Assembly: GCF_900110255.1 (NCBI RefSeq)
Contig: NZ_FODD01000002.1
Span: 124,001 to 188,000 of the forward strand
From: Actinacidiphila rubida
Lineage (GTDB): Bacteria > Actinomycetota > Actinomycetes > Streptomycetales > Streptomycetaceae
Length of the DNA: 64,000 nucleotides
Reading direction: 5' to 3'
Position numbers and translations under genes: made by a program. Of the stretch, positions 9,430 to 18,838 are shown piece after piece (position 1 is the first letter of the stretch; the number at the start of each line of letters is the position of its first letter). The notes beneath the pieces were generated by a model. That model was given only the letters and a program-made list of their open reading frames with translations, was not told the origin of the DNA and searched no databases.

Positions 9430-9555
9430 CGGTCATCCTCCGCGTCGTCGGGAACCTCGGTAACAGCGACCGTATGCCCGGGATCGAACGACGTATTCCC
9501 ACGAACTTCCACCGATCTTCCCGCGACCCCGCGGCCCGGCCGCCTGCCGGCGTGA

Positions 9556-9777
9556 CGGACGTCACTCCGGCTCCGCCGGCCGTCCGGCACGATCCGGACC
9601 ACGGTCCGCCCCGGACACGGCACCCGGCCCGCCGACGGCACGTTCGACCTCCTCGCCGTCGACGGTGGCGGCTCCTCGTGGGGCTACCGCGGCACCGGCA
9701 CCGCGAACGCGCCCTTCGCCGCGCGCGAGGTGAGCGGCGCCGCCGTGACCGGGCCCGCCTCCAACGCCATCGCCTGA
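9556..9777 (+). pseudogene. Possible 3' remnant of a small secreted-type protein gene
   Basis: The frame ending at TGA 9775-9777 encodes a natural-looking tail ('GTFDLLAVDGGGSSWGYRG', then 'APFAAREVSGAAVTGPASNAIA'). It is open only back to 9556, where an in-frame stop occurs, and has no start or ribosome site. The Gly/Ala/Ser-rich beta-type composition differs from random GC-rich readthrough. It may be the end of a gene whose 5' part is lost or frameshifted. Weak call. Confidence 0.25.
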
Positions 9778-9895
9778 CCGCGCGACGCCCTCGTGCGGGC
9801 TTACCGGCCGCGCGGGGGCGGACGGGTTGGCGCAGGCGATCCGCCGGGCACGCCGGACGGGAGGGCGTCATCGGCCCGCGCCCGGGCCGCCGGGG

Positions 9896-10573
9896 TCAAC
9901 GTCCGTCGTGCGATGCCGCGTTGAACGCGGCGAGCTGGTCGGTGAACTCCCGGGCGCCGCCCTGCGCCGGGTGGCGGACGGCGGTCGCCTCGATGCCGGC
10001 CCGGGCCAGGGCGCCCTGCGCCTTGCGGCCCACCGCGAGGAACGTCGTGATGCCGAACGCCTCGGCCAGCGCGAGCGCGAGCGGCGCGCCGGCGGCCACC
10101 TCGCTCGCCCTGGGCGGGCGGTTGGTGGCCGGACGGCCGGGCTCGTGCGGGTGGTTGGGGTAGACCGCCCACATCAGCGGGAGCGGCCCGCGCCAGGCGG
10201 CCAGCGCCCGCCAGACGATCCCGGAGGACTGCTCCCAGTCCGCGGCAGGATGCTCGGGCACCAGGAAGCCGTCGCCCTGCGGAGCGCCGGTGATGAGTCC
10301 CGGCCTGGCCGTCAGCTGCCGCATGCTCATGAACGGCACACCCGTCACGGTGTGTCCGCGGTAGCCGGGCGCCTCGCCCACCAGCATCACCCGCGGTGGT
10401 CCCCCGGCGGCCATCGAGGCCGCGATCAGTTCGTGGTAGCGCCGCAGATTGTGCTCGCGAAGCCGCCCGGCCGGGTCGGGCCCGTACGAAAACTCCGCGT
10501 CGTCCGGGACCGGGAGCGCCCGCAGCAGCTCCCAGAACCGTCGGGTGTCCACGGCCGCCACCTGCTCCACCAC
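9896..10573 (-). CDS. Uracil-DNA glycosylase family protein
   Basis: 225 residues from GTG 10573, or GTG 10570, behind GAGAGGG. 'PRVMLVGEAPGYRGHTVTGVPF' carries the GEAPG motif of the uracil-DNA glycosylase superfamily water-activating loop, and 'AVRHPAQGG' near the C-terminus resembles the H-P-(S/A) DNA-intercalation loop. There is no Fe-S cysteine set like that of families 4 and 5, so this is a divergent single-domain member. Predicted role: excision of uracil or a related damaged base. No operon partner is apparent. Confidence 0.75.
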   Translation of the reverse strand: MVEQVAAVDTRRFWELLRALPVPDDAEFSYGPDPAGRLREHNLRRYHELIAASMAAGGPPRVMLVGEAPGYRGHTVTGVPFMSMRQLTARPGLITGAPQGDGFLVPEHPAADWEQSSGIVWRALAAWRGPLPLMWAVYPNHPHEPGRPATNRPPRASEVAAGAPLALALAEAFGITTFLAVGRKAQGALARAGIEATAVRHPAQGGAREFTDQLAAFNAASHDGR

Positions 10574-10913
10574 GCCCTCTCGACAGCAGGCGCCGCACAG
10601 GGAGGTCCGCCGCCCGACGGCGGCGCCCGAGGACGACGCCGGACGGCCATGCTAAGCGCCGCCGGCGAGGGAACGGCAGGCGCGACACCCGCCGGAGCCC
10701 CGGCCGCGCCGGAATCCCTCCCCGCGGGGCCGAGGGCGGCGGCCTACCATGGTCCGCACGGCATCGGGCCGCTTCGGTCGCGCTTCCGCGCCCGTCCGGC
10801 CGCACGCCGGACCCACTACGTGCCGGGAGGGCCCCCGCCGTCCCGGTCGACCGGGCACCGGGACGCCCGGCCACCCGTCTCCGCGCGGAACTTCCCACCC
10901 GATTGGACCTGTT

Positions 10914-11312
10914 GTGACCGCACTCGATCCGCGCGTACTCGACGCGCTGACGCGCGCCCGCTACGTCAGCCTGACGACCTACCGCAAGGACGGCACGCCG
11001 GTGGCCACCCCGGTGTGGCACGTCGTGGACGACGGGCGGCTCTACGTGTGGACCGAGGCCGGCTCCTGGAAGGTCAAGCGGCTGCGGCGGGACCCGCGCG
11101 TCAAGGTGGTGGTCTGCGACGTGCGCGGCCGGATCGCGCCGGACGCCGCCGAAGCGGAGGGCGCCGGCCGGCTGCTGGACGCCGACGGCGTGGCGAAGGT
11201 CCGCCGCCTGCTGGGCCGCAAGTACCTGCTCGCCCGAGTGGGCCACGTGTTCGCCACCGTGACCGGCCGCCGGCGCCGCCACCCCATCGCCGCACTGGAG
11301 ATCACCTTCTGA
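10914..11312 (+). CDS. PPOX-class F420-dependent oxidoreductase
   Basis: 132 residues from GTG 10914. The frame is open further left, but similarity to the family begins here ('DALTRARYVSLTTYRKDG'). 'TPVATPVWHVVDDGRLYVWT' and 'SWKVKRLRRDPRV' are the usual split beta-barrel motifs of the pyridoxamine-oxidase-like flavin/F420 reductases; length is typical. Such enzymes use reduced F420 on unknown small substrates. The ribosome site is weak. It stands alone, divergent from the glycosylase gene at left. Confidence 0.85.
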   Translation: MTALDPRVLDALTRARYVSLTTYRKDGTPVATPVWHVVDDGRLYVWTEAGSWKVKRLRRDPRVKVVVCDVRGRIAPDAAEAEGAGRLLDADGVAKVRRLLGRKYLLARVGHVFATVTGRRRRHPIAALEITF

Positions 11313-11859
11313 CGGAGGGCCCGCGGTGGCGCGACCCCCGGCCGTCGCCTGCCGACTCCGCGCACCGGGTCAAGGGATCACCCGTGAAAGGTCAAGCCTT
11401 CCCCGGGGCGACTGACGTACCTCTGTAGACGAAGTGGCTGCGTAACGCCCGTTTCCGGGGTCCGACGACTCGTCCTCGCTGGTGAGAGCGCCCTATCCCG
11501 ACTATTGACCGGGTCACGCCAATCTGGTTCTCTGTCGCCACGGCGCACCCCCACCACCCCACCTGCCGCATCGTCAGCACCACCTCCCACCCCGGTTCCG
11601 TTTCCGTCGAGAGCCCGCACGGGCCCCGGTGGATCACTCGGTCATGTCCTGCCCTCGGCGGGCAGCCCCTGCGGTTTGCCGCTCGAGCTACGCGCGTCAC
11701 GCACCCCGCCCGGACCTGCCCGGCCCGGAACCGTCCCACCCCGGCACTTCGGCCCCGGTCCTCGCCGGGGCTGCCCAGGTGCGTCTTCTTCTGTCCCTAC
11801 GAGCGGATCAGTGCTGCCCACAGGCAGTGCGACGTCCGCGAAGAGAGGTTCCTCCACCC
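11313..11859. other. Intergenic region upstream of the HExxE secreted protein
   Basis: About 550 bp. Readthrough frames exist on both strands but none has codon structure or a ribosome site I trust. It should contain the promoter of the next gene; I see no recognised riboswitch or operator. Confidence 0.4.
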
Positions 11860-13755
11860 ATGGGCGAATCCCACCACCGCGCAGTGGCGCGAGCGGCCTT
11901 CACCGGCCTCGCGTCGCTCGCCCTCGTCACCGGCGCAGCTTTCGCCGCCGCACCCCTGGCGGCAGCCGCACCGACGCCGGCGCCGAGCCACTCGGTCGCC
12001 AACCCCTACAGCCCCGCGAACGGCCACGCCTACCGGCACGGCGTCGTGCCGACCCTCCAGCAGAACGCCAAGATGAAGTCATGGGCCGCCGGCCAGGCGT
12101 CCCCCGCGGCCACCGGGCCGGAGACGCTGTCCTACGGCGGCGGCATCGACGGCATCGGCGTCCAGAGCGGCCACTCGAAGGTCTACCTGGTCTTCTACGG
12201 CACCCAGTGGGGCACGCAGAGCACCAACGGCAGCGGCGACGCCACGTTCTCCGGCGACTCCCAGGGTGCCGCTCCGGTCGCCCAGGAGATGTTCAAGGGC
12301 ATCGGCACCGGGAACGAACTCTGGTCGGCCGACCTCACGCAGTGGTGTGACGGCCCCAACGTCTCGGCGGGCGCCACCAGTTGCCCCTCCAACGCCAACT
12401 TCATCCCGTACCAGAGCGGCGGCGTGCTCAGCGGCGTCTGGTACGACAACTCGGCCGCCTCGCCGAGTGCGGCGAGCGGCCACCAGCTGGGCGTGGAGGC
12501 CGTGAAGGCGGCCAGCCACTTCGGGAACACCACGGCCGCGGCCAACCGGGACGCGTACTACGTGATCCTGTCCCCGCACGGCACCAACCCGGACAACTAC
12601 CAGAACCAGTACTGCGCGTGGCACGACTACAACGGTGACAGCACGCTGACCGGCGGTGCCGTGTCGTCGACCGTCGGCGATGTCGCGTTCAGCAACCAGC
12701 CGTACAACATGGACTCGGGTGCGGGCTGCGGCGTCGGCTTCATCAACTCCCCCGGAACGCTCGACGGTTACACGATGACGCTCGGCCACGAGTGGCACGA
12801 GATGATGTCGGACCAGAACCCGGCGGGCGGCTGGACCAACCAGACCGGGAGCTCCTACAACGGCCAGGAGAACTCGGACGAGTGCGCCTGGATCAACCCC
12901 GGTCAGGCGGGTGGCGCGGCCAACATCACGATGGGCACCGGCACCTTCGCCGAGCAGGCGAGCTGGTCCAACGACACCAACGCGTGCGCCATCTCGCACC
13001 CGATCGTCGGCGGCGGCAGCACGGGCAACACGGTCGCCGTGACCAACCCCGGCAACCAGAACTCGACCGTCGGCACCGCGGTCTCGCTGCAGATCTCCGG
13101 CAGCGACTCCGCCTCGGGCCAGACCCTGACGTACAGCGCCACGGGTCTGCCGGCCGGGCTGAGCATCTCGTCCGGCGGCGCCGTCACGGGCACGCCCACC
13201 ACGAGCGGCACCTCCAGCGTGACCGTCACCGCCAAGGACACCACCGGCGCGTCCGGGAGCACGTCCTTCACCTGGACCGTCGGCACCTCCGGCGGCGGCT
13301 GCACCACCCCCGGCCAGAAGATCGGCAACCCCGGCTTCGAGACCGGCACGGCGGCGCCCTGGACCGCGAGCTCCGGCGTGATCGACAACTCCACCGGTGA
13401 GGCCGCGCACTCCGGCAGCTGGAAGGCGTGGATGGACGGCTACGGCAGCACCCACACCGACACCCTCTCGCAGTCCGTGACCATCCCGTCCGGGTGCGCG
13501 GCGACCTTCTCCTTCTACCTGCACATCGACACGGCCGAGAGCGGCAGCACGGCCTACGACAAGCTGACCGTCCAGGTCGGCAGCACGACGCTGGCCACCT
13601 ACTCCAACGTGAACGCGGCGAGCGGCTACGCCCTGAAGTCCTTCAACCTGTCCAGCTACGCGGGGCAGACGGTGACGCTGAAGTTCACCGGCACCGAGGA
13701 CTCCTCGCTCCAGACGAGCTTCGTGGTCGACGACACGGCGCTCAACGCCTCCTGA
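11860..13755 (+). CDS. Secreted Ig-domain protein with HExxE motif (putative metalloprotease, exordium-like centre)
   Basis: 631 residues from ATG 11860 after AGAGAGG; the longer frame starting at 11629 is not a plausible N-terminus. A Sec signal ('[21 protein letters not shown]') is followed by a domain with '[16 protein letters not shown]', a downstream 'GGWTN' and 'ENSDECAW'. This HExxE ... D/P ... W ... EN.D.CAW order recalls the exordium/phosphate-induced protein family and related secreted proteins. Residues about 385-475 form a putative Ig (He_PIG) domain ('[18 protein letters not shown]'). The last 140 residues are a jelly-roll, carbohydrate-binding-like module ('NPGFETG'). Enzyme activity is inferred, not shown. 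Confidence 0.7.
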   Translation: MGESHHRAVARAAFTGLASLALVTGAAFAAAPLAAAAPTPAPSHSVANPYSPANGHAYRHGVVPTLQQNAKMKSWAAGQASPAATGPETLSYGGGIDGIGVQSGHSKVYLVFYGTQWGTQSTNGSGDATFSGDSQGAAPVAQEMFKGIGTGNELWSADLTQWCDGPNVSAGATSCPSNANFIPYQSGGVLSGVWYDNSAASPSAASGHQLGVEAVKAASHFGNTTAAANRDAYYVILSPHGTNPDNYQNQYCAWHDYNGDSTLTGGAVSSTVGDVAFSNQPYNMDSGAGCGVGFINSPGTLDGYTMTLGHEWHEMMSDQNPAGGWTNQTGSSYNGQENSDECAWINPGQAGGAANITMGTGTFAEQASWSNDTNACAISHPIVGGGSTGNTVAVTNPGNQNSTVGTAVSLQISGSDSASGQTLTYSATGLPAGLSISSGGAVTGTPTTSGTSSVTVTAKDTTGASGSTSFTWTVGTSGGGCTTPGQKIGNPGFETGTAAPWTASSGVIDNSTGEAAHSGSWKAWMDGYGSTHTDTLSQSVTIPSGCAATFSFYLHIDTAESGSTAYDKLTVQVGSTTLATYSNVNAASGYALKSFNLSSYAGQTVTLKFTGTEDSSLQTSFVVDDTALNAS

Positions 13756-13768
13756 TCCCAGGCACGTT

Positions 13769-13807
13769 CGCGGTGGTGGAGCGGGCGCGGCCCGCTCCAC
13801 CACCGCG
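13769..13807 (+). terminator. Strong hairpin terminator
   Basis: An 18-bp perfect stem (13769-13786 with 13790-13807) and 3-nt loop start 13 bases after the stop codon of the HExxE protein gene. No T-run. Confidence 0.7.
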
Positions 13808-13853
13808 GCACGACCGACGACGACGGCGTCACCACCCGGGAGGAGGACCGCCG

Positions 13854-14399
13854 GTGTCCCGCCGTACGCTCCACGGGCACGACGCCGTCGCGGGTGGGAG
13901 GCGGGCCGCGTCCTCCTCGGCGGCCCTGCGCCTGCCACTCGCACTCGTGGTCGCCGTCACGCTGGGCGCCTGCTCCGCGGGCCGGCCCCCGGCGTCGACG
14001 TCCGGCTCACCGCCCTCCCCCACGAGCCCGCCCACGGCAACCGCCACGGCCACGCAGAGCGTCCCGGCGTCGTCCCCTCCGACCCTCGTCCTCGACGAGC
14101 ACGCCCGGCTGACCACCGTGACCGTACCCACCGGATCCACCGTGATCGTCCGGCTGCACAGCACCTACTGGTCGACCCCGTCGACATCCGACCCGGCCGT
14201 GCTCGCGCCGCACGGCGGCGGAAGCTCCCCGGCGGGTTCGTGCCCGCCCGGCGGCGGCTGCGGTGTGAGCACGGCCCGCTTCTCGGCGGCGCGCCCCGGC
14301 ACCGCCCGCATCACCGCCCACCGCACCTCGTGCGGCGAGGCGAGACGCTGCCCGCCGGGGCAGACGGCGTACGCGGTCACGGTGACCGTCACGCGATAG
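13854..14399 (+). CDS. Putative lipoprotein with chagasin-like C-terminal domain
   Basis: 181 residues from GTG 13854 with GGGAGGAGG about eight bases upstream. Twin arginines, a hydrophobic stretch and lipobox 'LGAC' predict lipidation at Cys about 42. A Ser/Thr/Pro-rich linker follows, then a beta-rich domain with four cysteines near the end ('CPPGGGC', 'CGEARRC') and a closing 'YAVTVTV' strand. The fold pattern resembles chagasin/I42 peptidase inhibitors, but the key loops are not clear. Lying just after a putative secreted protease gene, it could be a surface inhibitor; this is inference. Confidence 0.55.
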   Translation: MSRRTLHGHDAVAGGRRAASSSAALRLPLALVVAVTLGACSAGRPPASTSGSPPSPTSPPTATATATQSVPASSPPTLVLDEHARLTTVTVPTGSTVIVRLHSTYWSTPSTSDPAVLAPHGGGSSPAGSCPPGGGCGVSTARFSAARPGTARITAHRTSCGEARRCPPGQTAYAVTVTVTR

Positions 14400-14616
14400 C
14401 CGTGAGGGGTGCCGTCAGCGCATGTCGGGGCCGTCGTCAACGCCGTGCCCGCCGTGAACGCCCCGAACGCCGGTCCCCCCGGCGGGTGCGCCTCGCCGTC
14501 GAGACGGGCCGCGACGACGGGCACGAGCAGGTCCTGGGCACGCCGGCCGGCGGCCGGCCCTCGGCCACGTCCTGCTCTCCCCGGTCGTGACCGGCGGCCA
14601 GTGACCGCCCGGGCGG
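14400..14616. other. Intergenic region between convergent genes
   Basis: About 215 bp between the lipoprotein and a convergent membrane-protein gene. No gene or strong hairpin seen. Confidence 0.35.
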
Positions 14617-15417
14617 CTACCGCGCGAGCGCGTCCATGATGCCGCGCATGGTGCGGGGCAGTGCGGTCCGCAAGGAGGTCGTGTCCGGGAGGCGCGGGCG
14701 CTCGCGTGATCCGGTGGCGGCCATCGGCTCGCCGTCCGCCGCCATACGGTCGTTCGTGGCGTCCACGCCGAGGAAGAACTCGGCACCCCCGTGCAGGACG
14801 GCGAGCACCTGGCGCGACCTGCTGGAGATGAGGTACGCGCGGTCCCCCGGGCCCGGGTACGCGCTGACGGTCGAGATCTCGTCGGGCGGAAGGAGCGGCA
14901 GGAGCCTGCTCCCCGCGACGGGGGCGGCGGCCGCGGCCCGCACCGCGTCGTCGAACTCCGGCCCCGGGTCACGCTTCTTGTGCAGGTCGACGGTGACCGT
15001 GACCACGTAGTCGGTCGACCATCCGTCGCCGTGGTCGGCCCGGTCGGACATCACACAGGAGGTGTGGTCGACCGCCGAGCCGCGGCGGGTCAGCAGCGGA
15101 TCGGCGGTCTGGCTCTGCGCGGCCATCCGGTCCACGAGCGGCTGCAGGAGCAGCGCGGTGCACAGGTCGGTGCCGACGCGGTAGCCGTGCAGGTCCGGCG
15201 CGTGCGTCCGGCCGTACCCCGCCGCCTCGACCCCCACCACCCCGAGGACGCAGGCCAGCGCGAAACCGCCCAGCGCCCACCGCCACCGCTCCCCCGCACC
15301 GGGACCGGCACCGGCACCGCTCACGTCCCCGAAGTGCCCCCGGCCGCCCAGCAACTCCCCGCTTGCGGCTGCCGTTCCGGGTTCGCGCCCCGGCTCCATC
15401 TCCGGCTCACCGATCAC
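14617..15417 (-). CDS. Single-pass membrane-anchored protein of unknown function
   Basis: 266 residues from GTG 15417. A cytoplasmic, Gly/Glu-rich N-terminal stretch of about 45 residues precedes one transmembrane segment ('WALGGFALACVLGVVGVEAAG'). The outside domain of about 200 residues has a Cys pair, 'DLCTALLLQPLVDRM' and 'DHTSCVMS', a common pattern in small streptomycete surface proteins of unknown role. It is divergent from the sedolisin gene. I do not recognise a named family. Confidence 0.6.
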   Translation of the reverse strand: MIGEPEMEPGREPGTAAASGELLGGRGHFGDVSGAGAGPGAGERWRWALGGFALACVLGVVGVEAAGYGRTHAPDLHGYRVGTDLCTALLLQPLVDRMAAQSQTADPLLTRRGSAVDHTSCVMSDRADHGDGWSTDYVVTVTVDLHKKRDPGPEFDDAVRAAAAAPVAGSRLLPLLPPDEISTVSAYPGPGDRAYLISSRSRQVLAVLHGGAEFFLGVDATNDRMAADGEPMAATGSRERPRLPDTTSLRTALPRTMRGIMDALAR

Positions 15418-15698
15418 GCCCCACCCCTCCGCTGTGTCATGTGGTTCCCCCCGGGCCCTCGCTCACCGCGAGCGCCCACCGCTCCCTCGCGTGCGGCCGG
15501 CGTCCGTCGGCCCACGCACGCTCAAGGCCCCCGGAACCCGGCCGGACCGCCGGGCGGCGGCATCGCGGCCTCCCACCCATTGTGGGCGCGGAGGGCCGCC
15601 AACTACCATCTGGCCGTCCGCGCTGTGTGCCCCACATCCCCCCACTACAGGGGCGGACCAATGTGTCGACTCACTGATCCTCAGGGAGGACCACGCAC

Positions 15699-17201
15699 AT
15701 GGCACACACCGTCACACGGTGGCTCCTCGCGGGAGCGGGCACCCTGGCGCTCGCCGCCGCGGGAACACTGTCCGCACCGGGAACCGCGGCCGCGGCCTAT
15801 CCCCACGTCCGGCCGACCGTCGCGGAGTTCACCCAGCTCACCACCGGTTCCACGCCGCCGACCGCCGCCCAGTGCGCGTCGGCCGGGCGTCGCTGTTTCA
15901 GCCCCCAAGGGGTCCGGGCCGCCTACGACGTGGGCCCGCTCCACGCCGCCGGGCTGGACGGCCACGGGCAGACGATCGCGATCGTCGACTCGTACGGCAG
16001 CGACACGATGGCCCACGACCTGCACGTCTTCGACACCGCGTTCGGCGTCGCGCCGATGTGCGGCGAGGAGGGCGTCAGTTGCGCGCCCGGCATGCCGACC
16101 TTCAGCGAACTGCACCTGCAGGGCGCGCCCGCCACCAAGGCCCCGCCGGCGACTGGCAAGGGCACGGGACAGGAGGACAAGAGCGCCTGGGCGCTGGAAG
16201 TGGCCCTCGACGTGGAGACCGCGCACGCCATGGCACCCGGCGCGAACATCCTGCTCGTCGCCACACCGACCGCCGAGACGCTGGGCGTTCAGGGCCTCCC
16301 CCAGATGATGGCGGCCGAGGACTACGTGGTGCAGCACCATCTGGCCACGGTCATCTCGCAGTCGTTCGCGTCCGCCGAGGACGCCTTCGGCAGCCCGCAC
16401 GCCCTGGAGAACCTGCGGTACGCGTTCCAGGACGCGGCCGCCGGCGGCGTCACCGTGCTCGGATCGTCGGGCGACGGCGGCACCGCGAACTCGTCCAAGG
16501 CCCCCGTGGGCAAGGGCGGTTCGGCGTTCCCCTACCCGACCGTGGAGTGGCCGGCATCGGACCCGCTGGTGACCGGCGTCGGCGGCACGTACCTGTGCAC
16601 CGATCCGCACGCGACGAGCGCACGCGTCACCGACAGCACCGACCAGCCCGGCGTCTGCTCGGCCAACGCGGGTCAGGCGGAGGTCGGTTGGACCCTTTCC
16701 GGTGGCGGCTTCAGCCACGTCTTCGGCAAGCCCGCCTACCAGGCCGGCGCGTTGCCGGCCGGCAGCACCGCGATCGGCACCATGCGCGGCGTGCCCGACA
16801 TCGCCTTGCAGGCCAGCTCGGCCACGGGTGCCCTCGTGTACCTGTCGCTGCCGCCGGACGGCAACAGCGGTCTCAACTGCGGCGGCACGCCCTGCAGCAC
16901 GGGCTGGTACGACATCGGCGGCACGTCGCTCTCCTGCCCGCAGTGGGCCGGACTGGTCGCGATCGCGGACCAGATCAACGGCGGCGGCCTCGGCCCGATC
17001 AACTCCGCTCTCTACAAGGTCGCTTCGAACCCCGCGGCCTACGGCACGGCCTTCCACGACGTGACCGCGGGCAACAACACCGCGGACCCGAACGTGCCGG
17101 GATACCCCGCCACCAAGGGTTGGGACCCGGTCACCGGGCTCGGCACCCCGGACGCGTCGGCTCTGCTGCCCGCGCTCGTCACCGCCGCACACAGCGGCTG
17201 A
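15699..17201 (+). CDS. Secreted S53 family serine peptidase (sedolisin)
   Basis: 500 residues from ATG 15699 with GGGAGG nine bases upstream. A Sec signal ends near 'GTAAAA'. The sedolisin catalytic pair is visible in 'WALEVALDVETAHAMAPGA' (Glu and Asp four residues apart), and the nucleophile in 'GGTSLSCPQWAG'. The oxyanion Asp region is 'GSSGDGGTAN', and the C-terminal calcium site is 'FHDVTAGNN...GWDPVTGLGTP'. The usual 150-180-residue pro-kumamolisin domain is missing: the catalytic domain begins about 60 residues after the signal. Predicted role is acid-active extracellular protein digestion. Confidence 0.9.
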   Translation: MAHTVTRWLLAGAGTLALAAAGTLSAPGTAAAAYPHVRPTVAEFTQLTTGSTPPTAAQCASAGRRCFSPQGVRAAYDVGPLHAAGLDGHGQTIAIVDSYGSDTMAHDLHVFDTAFGVAPMCGEEGVSCAPGMPTFSELHLQGAPATKAPPATGKGTGQEDKSAWALEVALDVETAHAMAPGANILLVATPTAETLGVQGLPQMMAAEDYVVQHHLATVISQSFASAEDAFGSPHALENLRYAFQDAAAGGVTVLGSSGDGGTANSSKAPVGKGGSAFPYPTVEWPASDPLVTGVGGTYLCTDPHATSARVTDSTDQPGVCSANAGQAEVGWTLSGGGFSHVFGKPAYQAGALPAGSTAIGTMRGVPDIALQASSATGALVYLSLPPDGNSGLNCGGTPCSTGWYDIGGTSLSCPQWAGLVAIADQINGGGLGPINSALYKVASNPAAYGTAFHDVTAGNNTADPNVPGYPATKGWDPVTGLGTPDASALLPALVTAAHSG

Positions 17202-17211
17202 ACCAGCGGAC

Positions 17212-17251
17212 CCGGCGGGGCCGGGGGCGTCAGCGCCCCCGGCCCCGCCGG
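17212..17251 (+). terminator. Strong hairpin terminator
   Basis: A perfect 18-bp GC stem (17212-17229 with 17234-17251) and 4-nt loop lie 10 bases downstream of the sedolisin stop codon. Confidence 0.75.
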
Positions 17252-17352
17252 CCCACGTCCGCGGCACCGCGCGCCGCCGGGGGTGTCCCGTCACCGCGGA
17301 GGCCTCGACGGGCTCGACCGGCTCCAGCGGCTCGGGCGGGGGCGCCGCCGCC

Positions 17353-17835
17353 TCAGTGCTCGGACGTCGCCGCGTGGTCGAGGGAGTCGGTGAGCTGCCG
17401 CAGGATGCGGTCGAGGGTCCGCAGGTCGTCGGCGCTCAGGCCGGCGGCCGCCTGGATCTCGGCCGGGACCTTCCGCGCGGGCTCGCGCAGGGCCTCGCCT
17501 GCCTCGCTGAGCCCGATGAGGACCGAGCGCTCGTCGGCGAGGCTCCGGGACCGGGTGATCAGCCCCGCCGCCTCCAGCCGCTTCAGCAGGGGTGACAGGG
17601 TGCCCGAGTCGAGCCGCAGCAGGGCGCCCAGGCCCTTGACCGTGAGGTCGCCGTGCTCCCAGAGCGCGAGCATGACGAGGTACTGCGGATAGGTCAGTCC
17701 GGTCTCGCGCAGCACCGTGCGGTACACGGCGTTGAAGGCCCGCGAGGTGTTCTGCAGGGCGAAGCAGATGTGCAGCGCGAGCCGCAGCGGTTCCTCCCCG
17801 CCGGCGGCGGGCTGGTCGGCAGCGTGATCGGACAT
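17353..17835 (-). CDS. MarR family regulator, OhrR-like
   Basis: 160 residues from ATG 17835. The N-terminal segment 'LALHICFALQNTSRAFNAVYR' places a cysteine where OhrR peroxide sensors carry their reactive Cys, followed by 'GLTYPQYLVMLALWEHG' and the winged helix 'LGALLRLDSGTLSPLLKRLEAAGLITR'. One-Cys OhrR proteins release DNA on oxidation by organic hydroperoxides. It lies 95 bp downstream of an alpha/beta hydrolase gene on the same strand, and a palindrome of MarR type precedes that hydrolase, so the pair is probably one autoregulated unit. No ohr gene is adjacent, so the natural inducer may differ. Confidence 0.85.
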   Translation of the reverse strand: MSDHAADQPAAGGEEPLRLALHICFALQNTSRAFNAVYRTVLRETGLTYPQYLVMLALWEHGDLTVKGLGALLRLDSGTLSPLLKRLEAAGLITRSRSLADERSVLIGLSEAGEALREPARKVPAEIQAAAGLSADDLRTLDRILRQLTDSLDHAATSEH

Positions 17836-17930
17836 GGTGCGAGCCTACTGTTCCGTGAAGGCCGGCGGGCGGGTGAGAGGAGCGGGCCGGCCGGCGCCCG
17901 AGGGTCCGGCCGGCCCGTCCCGGTGGGGAG

Positions 17931-18698
17931 TCAGCCGGCGATGTGGCGGGCGGCCTGCTCGATGACCCCGGCGACGACGTCGGGCCGGGAGGCGGCGACG
18001 GCGTGCGAGGCGTCGACCTCGGTGACGTGCGCGCCGGCCCGCTCGGCCATGAACCGCTGGGCGGCGACCGGGATGTTGAGGTCCGCGGTGGTGACGACGT
18101 CCCACGACGGGAGCGTCTTCCACGCGGCCACGGTCGCGGTCTCCTCGAGAGCGGCCTGCGCTATGGGGCGCTGCGTGGCGGCCATGCGCGCGGCGGTGTC
18201 CGCGGGGACGTCGGCGGCGAACTGGTGGTGGTAGGCGTCGGCCCGGATGTACAGGTCGGTGCCGGTGCTGCCGTCCGCGCCGGTGAAGGCGACGGGGTCG
18301 AGCGCGCCGGGCAGTGTGGAGCCCGGGAAGCGGCCGGTCAGCTCCAGGGCGCTCTCGCCGACCTCCGGCAGGAACGCGCCGACGTAGACCAGGGCCCGCA
18401 CGTTCTCCGCGCCGTCCGCGGCCTGGCTGATCACCGATCCGCCGTAGGAGTGGCCGACCAGCACCACGGGTCCCCGCACGTGGTCCACCAGGCTGCGCAC
18501 CGCGGCGGCGTCGGAGGCGGGGCTGCGCAGCGGGTTGCCGGCGGCCACCACCGGATAGCCCCGCTCCTGCAGCAGGGCGATGACCCCGTCCCAGCTCGCG
18601 GACTCGGCGAACGCGCCGTGCACCAGGACGACGGTCGGCTTGGCGCCGCCTTCTGCGGTCTGGTCGGAAGTGGTGGCGGCCGCGGTGTTCTCGGACAT
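17931..18698 (-). CDS. Alpha/beta hydrolase (paralogue of the one at 22670)
   Basis: 255 residues from ATG 18698, with AGGGA upstream. Core motifs: 'PTVVLVHGAFAESASW' (oxyanion region), nucleophile elbow 'LVGHSYGGSV', acid region and terminal His in 'VTEVDASHAVAASRP'. This is the small cytoplasmic alpha/beta hydrolase family often induced by MarR/TetR regulators. It shares the blocks 'LPSW', 'ATQRP' and 'TGTDLYIRAD' with the Tat-exported hydrolase at 22670-23509, so the two are paralogues in different compartments. Substrate unknown. Confidence 0.85.
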   Translation of the reverse strand: MSENTAAATTSDQTAEGGAKPTVVLVHGAFAESASWDGVIALLQERGYPVVAAGNPLRSPASDAAAVRSLVDHVRGPVVLVGHSYGGSVISQAADGAENVRALVYVGAFLPEVGESALELTGRFPGSTLPGALDPVAFTGADGSTGTDLYIRADAYHHQFAADVPADTAARMAATQRPIAQAALEETATVAAWKTLPSWDVVTTADLNIPVAAQRFMAERAGAHVTEVDASHAVAASRPDVVAGVIEQAARHIAG

Positions 18699-18817
18699 GG
18701 CGCATCCCTGCTCGTGAGGTGTGGCACTGGACCCTGTCCGCCGAGGGATCGCCGGACAGGTGGTACGCGGTCGCCGCCCGCCGTGGGGCCGGCGCCGACC
18801 GACACGAGAAAGATAGC

Positions 18818-18838
18818 GCACAACTAGGTTGTGCACAA
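18818..18838. promoter_or_regulatory. Operator-like overlapping palindromes for the hydrolase-marR unit
   Basis: GCACAAC-TAG-GTTGTGC (18818-18834) has perfect 7-bp arms and overlaps a second perfect 10-bp palindrome TTGTGCACAA (18829-18838). It is AT-richer than its surroundings and 120 bp upstream of the hydrolase start. The pattern fits a MarR/OhrR-type site; the binder is inferred to be the adjacent regulator. Confidence 0.6.

Noticed and set aside
11629..11859. N-terminal extension of the HExxE protein
   Set aside because: The extension reads as Arg/Pro/Ser filler, while ATG 11860 has a ribosome site and a proper signal peptide.
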